10,866 nt of DNA from positions 1 to 10,866 of the forward strand of contig JAFLJV010000006.1 in assembly GCA_022712845.1 (NCBI GenBank), written 5' to 3'. The position numbers were made by a program, and so were the translations under genes. Under the pieces are notes generated by a model. That model did no database searches. It saw only the letters and a program-made list of their open reading frames with translations, and was not told the origin of the DNA. The DNA comes from Sulfurimonas sp. (lineage in GTDB: Bacteria; Campylobacterota; Campylobacteria; Campylobacterales; Sulfurimonadaceae). Shown in pieces: positions 1 to 6,707 of the stretch; the first letter of the stretch is position 1, and each line of letters opens with the position of its first letter.

Positions 1-666
1 TTTGCTTACTTTTTACTTGTTACATCAAATCTATTTTTAAATGGAGGAAGAACAGGTCAATTTGCTTTTGCTGTATCAATTTTTATAGTAGGATTTTTAA
101 ATATAAGAAGTAAAATCGTTGCATTCTTTAGTATGTTAATTTTACTCACTTCTATATTTTATGTTGCATATCAAGTGAGTCCCGTATTTAAAGATAGATT
201 TGATAGTTCTATAAAAGAAACAAAAATAATAAGTAGTAGTAAAATATTTTGTGGATCATTTGGTCAAAGAATAGGTGCTTGGATTGTTGGGGGAGAGATA
301 TTTTTAGATAATCCACTACTTGGAGTTGGAATATCTAAAAATACAGATACTCTAAAACTGTATATTGATAAAAATCATCCTGATATGAAATGTGTTAAGA
401 GTATGGTTAATTATCACAATTACTATGTTCAAGTTTTAGTAAAGCTTGGTATTATAGGGCTTTTCTTATACTTAATGATATTTTATAATATATTTAAATT
501 AAATATTAAAGATAGACAATATTATAACTTAATGATTATTTTTATAGTTGTTTATAGCACATCAAGTTTATTTGAAAACATGTTTCATCAGCAATTCTCA
601 GCAGCATTTTTCACACTATTTACAGGGATTTTTATAGCAAAAAGCAGAATAGAAAATGAAGTTTAA
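1..666 (+). CDS. O-antigen ligase/polymerase family membrane protein (5' partial)
   Basis: The reading frame is open from the first base, so the gene begins upstream; the visible part is 221 residues. It is a hydrophobic protein with about five or six membrane segments (roughly residues 21-34, 40-57, 148-165, 175-191 and 199-213). Near the start is NGGRTGQFAF, which fits the conserved Arg-containing segment of Wzy_C/WaaL proteins. The periplasmic loop carries NPLLGVG (104-110) and then YHNYYVQ, whose His139-Asn140 matches the H-N-x-Y motif conserved in this family. Such proteins act in the inner membrane, either joining lipid-linked O-chains to lipid A-core (WaaL) or polymerising repeat units (Wzy). 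Sequence alone does not separate the two roles. The surrounding LPS core genes make ligase a little more likely. It converges on the next gene with 13 bases between the stop codons. Confidence 0.8.
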   Translation, partial: FAYFLLVTSNLFLNGGRTGQFAFAVSIFIVGFLNIRSKIVAFFSMLILLTSIFYVAYQVSPVFKDRFDSSIKETKIISSSKIFCGSFGQRIGAWIVGGEIFLDNPLLGVGISKNTDTLKLYIDKNHPDMKCVKSMVNYHNYYVQVLVKLGIIGLFLYLMIFYNIFKLNIKDRQYYNLMIIFIVVYSTSSLFENMFHQQFSAAFFTLFTGIFIAKSRIENEV

Positions 667-679
667 TTATATCAATTAT

Positions 680-1732
680 TTAAAATTTCCAATAACCAAG
701 CTCTTTTCTTAATTTAAAATTTCTAAACAAGTTAAGGGGTTTCTTTTTAAGAGGCATATTTTCACCTTTTAACATAATGTCAACTACTTCTAAAACCCTG
801 TCACTTGATTTACCATCAGTATAAGGATGAAATTCTCTTACATTTTGTTCAATATTTTCTTTATTTATATCTAGATTGTCTAAAACTGATAAAATTACCT
901 CTTTTAATTTTTTAATATCTTCTACATTAATAAGGTGTGCTTCATCTTTTTGTGTTTGAAATGTTATAACAGGTTTTAACTGAGTTAAAAATTCATATAT
1001 AATAGAAGAGGTATCACATAACATTAAATCAGATTTTTTAAAACTCTCTATTAACTCCGTAGACTCGATAAACTCTACATTTGACAGATTAATAGACTTA
1101 TACATCTCTACAATATTTTTATCCATTTTTGGATGCAAAGTAATATACCAATTAAAACTATATTCTTTCATCATTTCAAAAAGAATCGGATATAAGACTT
1201 TTGCTTTTGAAAATCTGGGACTAAATGTTGAGGCAAAGAAAATTGTTTTTTGTATTGAGCCACTTTTTTGTTTATTTATTGGAAACAGAGGGTCTAATTT
1301 ACACCAACCAGTTTCTGCCACATTAAAAAAACCATACTGCTTTGCCAAAGCTTTAAACTTATCCGTTGAACTTGGGCCATGAGTGCAATATAAATCAAAC
1401 ATACCTCTAATAATATAATGATACAACTGTCCATTTTTTTTAGCTTTAGTACTTGGTAATCCATGAAATATTTGAACTTTCAACCCTGGAATAAATGATG
1501 GTACTATATTACCTGGAACAAAAACAACATCAGGATTAAAATTCACTACATCCTGTATATTTATTAATCGTTCTTCATCACTATTTAAAAACTCAACATT
1601 TATTTCATCACCATATAAAAACCACTTTACTTCATCCTTTAGTAAAAGTATTTTTTGTTCAAGAGGTCTTAATACAGCAAAACTATAATTTTGGGATACG
1701 AAAAAGAGATATTTTTTTTTGATTTCTGCCAT
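680..1732 (-). CDS. CDP-glycerol glycerophosphotransferase-like protein
   Basis: This 350-residue GT-B-type protein resembles the TagB/TagF family, which moves glycerol phosphate from CDP-glycerol to a glycan or lipid acceptor. Visible family features are FHGLPSTKAK (89-98, His90), THGPSS (117-122), TLHPK (198-202), CDTSSIIYEF (239-248) and a late HPYTDGKSSDR block (302-312). It has no membrane segment and is probably cytoplasmic or peripheral on the inner membrane. The last 25 residues are rich in Lys/Arg and aromatics and could bind membrane. Its ATG overlaps the stop of the upstream glycosyltransferase by one base (TAATG), which implies translational coupling, and only a weak G-run precedes the start. 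In this setting it may add glycerol phosphate or a related polyol phosphate to an LPS core or capsule. The true donor and acceptor cannot be read from the sequence, and a related nucleotide-sugar enzyme is possible. Confidence 0.72.
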   Translation of the reverse strand: MAEIKKKYLFFVSQNYSFAVLRPLEQKILLLKDEVKWFLYGDEINVEFLNSDEERLINIQDVVNFNPDVVFVPGNIVPSFIPGLKVQIFHGLPSTKAKKNGQLYHYIIRGMFDLYCTHGPSSTDKFKALAKQYGFFNVAETGWCKLDPLFPINKQKSGSIQKTIFFASTFSPRFSKAKVLYPILFEMMKEYSFNWYITLHPKMDKNIVEMYKSINLSNVEFIESTELIESFKKSDLMLCDTSSIIYEFLTQLKPVITFQTQKDEAHLINVEDIKKLKEVILSVLDNLDINKENIEQNVREFHPYTDGKSSDRVLEVVDIMLKGENMPLKKKPLNLFRNFKLRKELGYWKF

Positions 1733-2475
1733 TATTTAGACCCATTTTTACAATTAATAAACTGCTTTAGATATTTATAAAACCTTCTATTTGCATTTGA
1801 AATAGCTACTGTAAATCCAACCCATCCATTTAAAAAATAAAATCTTAAAAAATATGTTTGAAAAAAAGCAAAAAATGCTTTAGCAATTACTAGTGAAAAA
1901 AAACATGTTTTTTTACCTTCTGCTCCTAAATCAGTATATTTTATCATCTTAAAAAGTGTTTGATTAATATCTGTAATATTGAGATGTTTAAAGCTACTTT
2001 TTATAGTTATTTTATTATTATTTTCATGCAGTTGAACTTTCTCATGCACAAGAGCATCATCAAATAGATTTTTATTTTTATTGTATAGCCTAACTATATG
2101 ATCTTTACTAATTGTTTTTTGCCCTAAAAAATAGTTATCTCTAATTAATACAAAAATATTATTAGCATCCTCTAAATTTTGAGATAAAATTTCTTTTATA
2201 ATACCAGTATTTAAAATCTCATCACTATCTAATGACAATATCCAATCATTACTCGCATGAGTAGCCGCTGCATTTTTTGTAGGTCCAAAACCAATAAATT
2301 CACCATAAACAATCTTAATATTACTATAACTATTTGCGATTTTTTCGGTATCATCAGTAGAGTTATTTAGATATAGTACCACCTCTTTAAAATTCGATAA
2401 ACTATCAAGACATAAGGGTATTGTTTCTTGTGCATTTTTAGCCATAATTACTACAGAGATATTATCAATCAACAA
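1732..2475 (-). CDS. Family 2 glycosyltransferase, WaaE/KdtX-like (LPS core)
   Basis: This is a 247-residue GT-A glycosyltransferase. The N-terminus reads ISVVIMAKNAQETI, typical of family 2. The stretch around LYLNNSTDDT is the nucleotide-binding region, and SLDSDE (81-86) supplies the metal-binding DxD. VHEKV (143-147) and the C-terminal NGWVGFTVAISNANR (216-230) match the WaaE-type subfamily, which adds a hexose to the heptose/Kdo inner core using a nucleotide sugar. It should work on the cytoplasmic face of the inner membrane. The start is TTG at 2475: a stop lies in frame just upstream, no ATG occurs before residue 11, and AAAAGG sits eight bases upstream. TTG at 2472 is the only close alternative. 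The gene overlaps the end of the upstream kinase gene by 11 bases and shares one base with the downstream gene, so all three form one operon. The exact sugar is unknown. Confidence 0.83.
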   Translation of the reverse strand: MLIDNISVVIMAKNAQETIPLCLDSLSNFKEVVLYLNNSTDDTEKIANSYSNIKIVYGEFIGFGPTKNAAATHASNDWILSLDSDEILNTGIIKEILSQNLEDANNIFVLIRDNYFLGQKTISKDHIVRLYNKNKNLFDDALVHEKVQLHENNNKITIKSSFKHLNITDINQTLFKMIKYTDLGAEGKKTCFFSLVIAKAFFAFFQTYFLRFYFLNGWVGFTVAISNANRRFYKYLKQFINCKNGSK

Positions 2476-3196
2476 CTTTTTTACCTTTTAAACGCTTCTT
2501 AAAATTCTTTGCATCTTTATGCTTTTGAGAGTAGTATAGAGCTTTTTTCAAACAACTCTCTTTATCTTGTAAAGTTAGTTCAGAATAAGCATCTATAACA
2601 ATTTTCAAATCATCATCTTTAGCCCATAGCTGTGAAAAATTTTTCAACCTATCTTCAGTATTTAGCTCTCTAAACTCCATTCTATTTATATCAACTATAT
2701 TAAAAATATACTCTTTATTACCTTTTTTAATAAGTATATTTCCAGGTGAATAATCTTTATGTAAAATACCATTTTCATGCAACTCTAGTGTAAACTTTGC
2801 AAATAATTTAAATATATTATCCCTATCTTCAAAATTTTCATCTAGTAAAACTTCTCTTATCGTAAAATCATAATCAAATTTTTCACTAATAAAATAACTA
2901 TCATGAAGTAAACCCAAGCTTTTAAATTCTATATATCCTATAGGTTTAGGAACAAATTTTATAATTTTCATGCTATTTTCATAAGATTTTTTAGCTTTAG
3001 TATCTCTAAAAAAAGTATAAACTATTTTATTAAAAACATTTGGTATTTTAAATGATTTTACAATGAGTTGTTCATTATCATAGTTTAATATCTTAATTTC
3101 ATTTCTTGCTTTATGAATTGATTGTTCAGATTTTCTAAAGTAACTTCTTATATCTTGAAGTAATTTTATATATTTTTCTTCAATGCTTGTTATCAT
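2465..3196 (-). CDS. Lipopolysaccharide kinase, Kdo/WaaP-type
   Basis: This 243-residue protein has a small kinase fold of the Kdo/WaaP/InaA type, which uses ATP to phosphorylate Kdo or heptose in the LPS inner core. Key kinase positions are visible: ATP-binding Lys47 in LIVKSFK, a candidate helix-C Glu73, the catalytic loop HKDYSPGN (Asp148, Asn153) and the metal-binding Asp169 in VDIN. PKPIGYIE (83-90) is also typical of the group. I chose the ATG at 3196, which follows GAGAGA. The frame stays open 33 codons further to 3295, but that would overlap the divergent gene on the other strand and its promoter, and the added residues do not look like kinase sequence. It is the first gene of a three-gene operon with the glycosyltransferase and the glycerophosphotransferase-like gene. 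Which hydroxyl it phosphorylates cannot be told. Confidence 0.8.
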   Translation of the reverse strand: MITSIEEKYIKLLQDIRSYFRKSEQSIHKARNEIKILNYDNEQLIVKSFKIPNVFNKIVYTFFRDTKAKKSYENSMKIIKFVPKPIGYIEFKSLGLLHDSYFISEKFDYDFTIREVLLDENFEDRDNIFKLFAKFTLELHENGILHKDYSPGNILIKKGNKEYIFNIVDINRMEFRELNTEDRLKNFSQLWAKDDDLKIVIDAYSELTLQDKESCLKKALYYSQKHKDAKNFKKRLKGKKVVD

Positions 3197-3256
3197 GTAT
3201 CTCTCTATTGATATTATTTCAGCACATTTTATCTTAATAATGATATAATCCGCCTT
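3197..3256. promoter_or_regulatory. Divergent promoter region between LPS kinase and glycosidase-like gene
   Basis: These 60 bases separate two divergent genes. On the plus strand there is a perfect TATAAT at 3244-3249 with no convincing -35 box, which is common for Campylobacterota housekeeping promoters. On the minus strand TAAAAT (complement of 3226-3231) is the best -10 candidate and would leave a leader of about 22 bases containing the GAGAGA ribosome site. The two -10 elements lie about 12 bases apart, so the polymerases would compete for the region. Confidence 0.55.
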
Positions 3257-4519
3257 ATGATACAACCTTATATATGGGATAAATATTCCGATCAACCATA
3301 TCCATTAAAAGATAAGATTTACAAAAAAAAGATGAGAAAAAAAGAACTTTTTTCTCTCTTAAAAACATTTTTAATCTCTTTATTTATACTTCCTTTTTCT
3401 CTCATTATGATGCCTTTTATAAAAAGAAAAGAGATAAACTCAAGTGAGTTTTTTTGCTTAGGGGTTGATTATCAAAAAGAAAATAACCTCTCATTAGAAT
3501 TATTAGAAGAGTTAAAAATTAAAAGAGTTTTACTTCGCTTAAAACTTTGGGAAATGGATACGCTTGAAGAGTTAAAAAAGTTTATTTTAAAATGTGATGA
3601 TAAAAAAATAACTCTAAAAGTACTTCAAGATAGGGAACATGTACAAGACTTAGATTTATTTAAAAAAGATTTAGAAATTATTTTTACAGAGTTAAGTGAG
3701 TGTGTAGATATTTTTGAGATTGGCTCAACTATAAATAGAGCAAAATGGGGATTTTTTAGTGTTGATGAGTATAATAAATTTTATAAAATAGCTTATGATT
3801 TAAAAATACAAAAATTTCCAAATATTACACTTATTGGTAGTGGAGTTATAGATTTTGAATATCACTTCACTTCTCATACTCTTTTTAATTTTTTTAAATA
3901 TAAATATGATGGGATTTCTGCACTGCTTTATGTAGATAGAAGAGGTGCTCCTGAAAATATGCAAATGGGATTTAACCTTTCAGATAAAATTGCACTACTT
4001 AGTACTATGACATGGCTTTCACGAAAAGTTAAACAAAAGCTTCATATAACTGAAACAAATTGGCCTATAAGCAACACTGCCCCATATGCACCAACAAGTG
4101 AGAATGAATGTGTAAGTGAAGAAGTATATGCTGATTTTATGCTTAGATATCATCTACTCTCATTTGCTTCACAACAAGTTGATAGTGTTTCTTGGCATCA
4201 ACTTATCGCTCCAGGATATGGTTTGATTGATAACCGCGATGGTATAAAAATGTACCCAGCGTATCAAACTTATAAATTTATGGTTGAAAATTTAAATGAT
4301 GCACAGTTTTTAAGACTTGATATTAAGAGAGATTATTATATATTACAATGTTTGGTAAATGATAGAGTTTTACAGATTCACTGGACATTAAAACCAACTA
4401 CATTAAAAAATGAAGATTTTTTTGAATGTTACTCTCGTGATGGAAATATTTTAACACAAGATATATTAAAAATAGGATCTTCACCTACATATATCTATAT
4501 AAAAACAACATCTAAGTAA
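3257..4519 (+). CDS. Membrane-anchored glycosidase-like TIM-barrel protein
   Basis: This 420-residue protein has a basic stretch (KKKMRKK, 23-29) followed by one hydrophobic segment (about 32-54) and then a large domain, suggesting an inner-membrane anchor with a periplasmic catalytic part. The domain resembles clan GH-A glycoside hydrolases (GH39/GH5-like). EIGSTIN (154-160) occupies the place of the usual E-I-G-N-E-P-N after strand 4, HITETNWP (263-270) matches the strand-7 nucleophile site with Glu266, and VSWHQLIAPGYG (311-322) fits strand 8. At the expected acid/base Glu there is Thr158, so classical retaining hydrolysis is doubtful. It could be an inactive or altered carbohydrate-binding enzyme acting on surface glycan. 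The ATG at 3257 lies only seven bases after a TATAAT, so the mRNA may be leaderless; ATG 3332 is an alternative that would still keep the anchor. It converges on hldE. The family assignment is inferred from motifs only. Confidence 0.6.
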   Translation: MIQPYIWDKYSDQPYPLKDKIYKKKMRKKELFSLLKTFLISLFILPFSLIMMPFIKRKEINSSEFFCLGVDYQKENNLSLELLEELKIKRVLLRLKLWEMDTLEELKKFILKCDDKKITLKVLQDREHVQDLDLFKKDLEIIFTELSECVDIFEIGSTINRAKWGFFSVDEYNKFYKIAYDLKIQKFPNITLIGSGVIDFEYHFTSHTLFNFFKYKYDGISALLYVDRRGAPENMQMGFNLSDKIALLSTMTWLSRKVKQKLHITETNWPISNTAPYAPTSENECVSEEVYADFMLRYHLLSFASQQVDSVSWHQLIAPGYGLIDNRDGIKMYPAYQTYKFMVENLNDAQFLRLDIKRDYYILQCLVNDRVLQIHWTLKPTTLKNEDFFECYSRDGNILTQDILKIGSSPTYIYIKTTSK

Positions 4520-4578
4520 GAGGTCATAAATAACTTCATACCTAATGATAAGAGAAGTTATTTATGACCTCTTACTTA
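4513..4578. repeat. Perfect 25-bp inverted repeat at the convergent gene junction
   Basis: Arms 4513-4537 and 4554-4578 are exact reverse complements, separated by a 16-base loop. The left arm contains the stop codon of the glycosidase-like gene (4517-4519) and the right arm ends in the stop codon of hldE (4576-4578). Transcripts from either direction would form the same long hairpin, so a bidirectional terminator or mRNA 3'-end stabiliser is likely. It differs from a standard intrinsic terminator: the stem is only 7/25 G+C and no U-run follows on either side. Confidence 0.85.
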
Positions 4579-6012
4579 ACTAGCCTGTATCTTTTGTATA
4601 GTTTTTGTTGTACTTTTCCCATCAACAAAATCAACTAATCTAAGCTCATCTGAAAACTCACTTCCCACAACTTTTTTACCCTCATAATCTCCACCTTTTA
4701 CTAAAGTATTTGGTTTTATCATTTTTATAAGATCATGTGGTGTATCTTGTTCAAAAGGTACTACAAAATCAACTGCCTCAAGTGCAGCTAAAAGATATGC
4801 TCTATCATCTGCAATATTTATAGGGCGAGTTGGACCTTTTAATCTTGATACAGATTTATCAGAGTTAAGTCCAACTATAAGTACATCACCAAAACTTTTA
4901 GCAATCTGAAGATATTTCACATGCCCAACATGTAAAATGTCAAAACAACCATTTGTAAATACTACTTTTTTACCAATATTTTTATAACGATTTACTATAG
5001 TTTTAATATCTTCAAAACTTTTTATATGTGCATCAGAACTACTTTTATGCAAGCTTGCTTCATACTCTTCTATCTCATCTAAGGTGGTTGTAGCTGAACC
5101 AATCTTACCTACAACTACTCCAGCAGCTAAGTTTGAAAATGCTGCAGCTTCATCTATATTTTTACCTGCACTAAGAGCAAAGGCTATTGAAGCTATCACA
5201 GTATCTCCAGCTCCTGTTACATCAAAAACTTCTTTTGCAACAGTAGGAGATATTTTTAACTCATCATCATAGATTGCTATTCCATCTTCAGAAAGTGTTA
5301 TTAAAGATATATCTAAATCACATTTATTTTTTAATTTTAATAAAGCTTTTTTTAAACTATCCTCACTATTTATTTCTATGCCAGTAGCTAACATTGCTTC
5401 TTTTTTATTTGGTGTTAAAAGATATGCTCCTTTATATTTATCATAATTACAACCTTTAGGATCAATTAAAACTTTGATAGAATTTTCATTACAAAGATTA
5501 ATTACTTTTTGACACAACTCATTAGTTAAAACTCCCTTTCCATAATCTGATAAAACAACTACATCATAATTACAAATATCATTAGATATAGAGTTTAAAA
5601 TATCATTAACACAAGAATCTTCTATATCTTCTTTTGAATCCTTATCATATCTAAGTACTTGCTGTGAACTTGCTATAATACGACTTTTTTTTGATGTTTT
5701 TCTATTATTTTGAATTACTATATTTTTAGTATCTACATCAATATATTTTAGCATGCTTAAAAGTTCTTTACCATTTATATCATTACCAATAACACTACTT
5801 ACACTAATTTTTGCACCTAGAGTATTTAAATTATTTATAACATTTCCAGCACCACCAAGAACTGTTGTTTCTTTTGATATATCTACTATTGCCACAGGAG
5901 CTTCTGGTGAAATTCTTTGACAATTACCCCATAAATAATTATCTATCATCAAATCTCCAATGACAAGTATTTTTGGTGTAATATTTTTAAGTATCTTCAT
6001 TATTTTTATCAT
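4576..6012 (-). CDS. hldE: Bifunctional heptose 7-phosphate kinase / heptose 1-phosphate adenylyltransferase
   Basis: HldE (also RfaE/WaaE) catalyses two cytoplasmic steps of ADP-heptose synthesis: phosphorylation of D-glycero-D-manno-heptose 7-phosphate to the 1,7-bisphosphate, and later transfer of AMP to heptose 1-phosphate. The 478-residue length is that of the fused two-domain enzyme. Residues 1 to about 320 form a PfkB/ribokinase domain with GGAGN (53-57) and DVTGAGD (264-270, catalytic Asp270). Residues from about 345 form the nucleotidyltransferase with TNGCFDILHVGH (353-364), which holds the HxGH ATP-binding motif, and then GLNSDKSVSRLKG (381-393). The start is ATG 6012 or ATG 6000 (MKILKN); neither has a strong ribosome site. 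It stands alone on its strand, divergent from the cytochrome c gene. The phosphatase and isomerase of the same pathway are encoded 3.5-4.7 kb away, and hldD is not in the window. Confidence 0.96.
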   Translation of the reverse strand: MIKIMKILKNITPKILVIGDLMIDNYLWGNCQRISPEAPVAIVDISKETTVLGGAGNVINNLNTLGAKISVSSVIGNDINGKELLSMLKYIDVDTKNIVIQNNRKTSKKSRIIASSQQVLRYDKDSKEDIEDSCVNDILNSISNDICNYDVVVLSDYGKGVLTNELCQKVINLCNENSIKVLIDPKGCNYDKYKGAYLLTPNKKEAMLATGIEINSEDSLKKALLKLKNKCDLDISLITLSEDGIAIYDDELKISPTVAKEVFDVTGAGDTVIASIAFALSAGKNIDEAAAFSNLAAGVVVGKIGSATTTLDEIEEYEASLHKSSSDAHIKSFEDIKTIVNRYKNIGKKVVFTNGCFDILHVGHVKYLQIAKSFGDVLIVGLNSDKSVSRLKGPTRPINIADDRAYLLAALEAVDFVVPFEQDTPHDLIKMIKPNTLVKGGDYEGKKVVGSEFSDELRLVDFVDGKSTTKTIQKIQAS

Positions 6013-6093
6013 CTTTTATTATTGTTTGTAACATTTAATTCATTACTAATAATAACAAATAATCTATTAATAATCATTTAAGAGTAAAATCAC

Positions 6094-6122
6094 TATAATT
6101 TGTCTGAAATTAAAATCAAAGG
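6094..6122 (+). promoter_or_regulatory. Promoter -10 box and ribosome site of the cytochrome c gene
   Basis: A perfect TATAAT at 6094-6099 and AAAGG at 6118-6122 precede the ATG at 6131, with eight bases between AAAGG and the ATG. Transcription would begin near 6106 and give a leader of about 25 bases. No clear -35 box is visible. The 118-base gap (6013-6130) also has to hold the hldE promoter on the other strand, where only weak AT-rich -10 candidates are seen. Confidence 0.65.
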
Positions 6123-6130
6123 TAAATAAA

Positions 6131-6415
6131 ATGAAAAAAATCGTTATGTCAATTGTTGCTTTAACTGCAACTACAGCTTTAATGGCTGGTGTAAATGCTG
6201 CTGCTTGTACAGGCTGTCATGGTGCAGATTGGAGCAAAAAAGCTCTAGGTAAATCTTTAGATGTTTCTCAAATGACTCATAAAGAAATTGCAGACTCTCT
6301 TAAGGGTTATAAAGCTGGTACATACGGTAGAGCTATGAAAGGTCTTATGAAAGGTCAAGTTGCAAAATACTCTGATGCTGATTTAGATGCTTTCTCTCAA
6401 ACTATAGGTAAATAG
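6131..6415 (+). CDS. Periplasmic mono-haem c-type cytochrome (class I, c553/c6-like)
   Basis: This 94-residue precursor has a basic N-terminus (MKK), a hydrophobic stretch and Ala-rich residues near 19-25 that read as a signal peptide. The haem-binding CTGCH follows at 26-30, with His30 as the proximal ligand. A distal Met is expected in RAMKGLMKG (Met69 or Met73). The mature protein would be about 72 residues, a very small class I cytochrome. It should carry electrons in the periplasm, most simply to the cbb3 oxidase whose assembly genes ccoS and ccoI lie next door. From memory, C. jejuni has a similar cytochrome gene (Cj1153, CccA) between heptose genes and ccoS, and a role in electron transfer and cytochrome c biogenesis has been reported for it. 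Orthology here is inferred from size and position. It has its own promoter and a following hairpin, so it is monocistronic. Confidence 0.9.
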   Translation: MKKIVMSIVALTATTALMAGVNAAACTGCHGADWSKKALGKSLDVSQMTHKEIADSLKGYKAGTYGRAMKGLMKGQVAKYSDADLDAFSQTIGK

Positions 6416-6420
6416 TTTAT

Positions 6421-6446
6421 ATAAGTTGCCATTTATGGCAGCTTAT
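6421..6446 (+). terminator. Hairpin terminator after the cytochrome c gene
   Basis: An 11-base stem (6421-6431 with 6436-6446) closes a TTTA loop, starting six bases after the cytochrome stop codon. One pair is U-G in the plus-strand transcript but A-C in the minus-strand transcript, so the structure favours the cytochrome mRNA. The tail (CTCTTC) is only moderately U-rich. It may also limit transcription arriving from ccoS, which ends at 6488. Confidence 0.6.
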
Positions 6447-6487
6447 CTCTTCATATATAAAATTACTAAACAAACTTAATTTTTCTT

Positions 6488-6703
6488 CTACTCTGGTCTA
6501 TAATTTTTTTTCATCTCTTCTTTTTTTTGTTCTTGTTTTATAGCATCATTTAATTCATCTTCTCCATCAAATTTTGCAGCGTTTAAAAATTTTTCTTCAT
6601 CATCAAATTGACCATTTTTTATAGCCCAAAGAAAAGCAAATAGTGCTATTGCTCCCAAAAATACTGACACACCTAACATCATAGCAACTACCCAACTATC
6701 CAT
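6488..6703 (-). CDS. ccoS: cbb3-type cytochrome oxidase assembly protein CcoS
   Basis: This 71-residue protein has one membrane segment (about residues 5-27) followed at once by LWAIKNGQFDDEEK (25-38), the hallmark of CcoS. CcoS is needed for correct cofactor insertion (copper and haem) into the CcoN subunit of cbb3 oxidase and acts with the copper ATPase CcoI. The C-terminal half is highly charged (Glu/Lys) and probably cytoplasmic. ATG 6703 lies four bases after the ccoI stop, and its strong ribosome site (AAGAGAGGA, complement of 6711-6719, seven-base spacing) is formed by the last codons of ccoI, so the pair is translated together. It is the last gene of the operon that begins with gmhA. 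Confidence 0.93.
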   Translation of the reverse strand: MDSWVVAMMLGVSVFLGAIALFAFLWAIKNGQFDDEEKFLNAAKFDGEDELNDAIKQEQKKEEMKKNYRPE

Positions 6704-6707
6704 TTTT

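Noticed and set aside
664..715. AT-rich partial inverted repeat near the convergent stop codons of the first two genes
   Set aside because: Pairing is A-T only with a bulge and could arise by chance in DNA of this composition; not enough for a terminator call.
3197..3295. N-terminal extension of the LPS kinase to 3295
   Set aside because: It would run across the divergent promoter and into the start of the plus-strand gene; ATG 3196 has a better ribosome site and the kinase domain is complete without the extension.
5084..5272. 62-residue open frame on the plus strand inside hldE
   Set aside because: It lies antisense within the strongly supported kinase domain of HldE, has no ribosome site and shows no recognisable motif.
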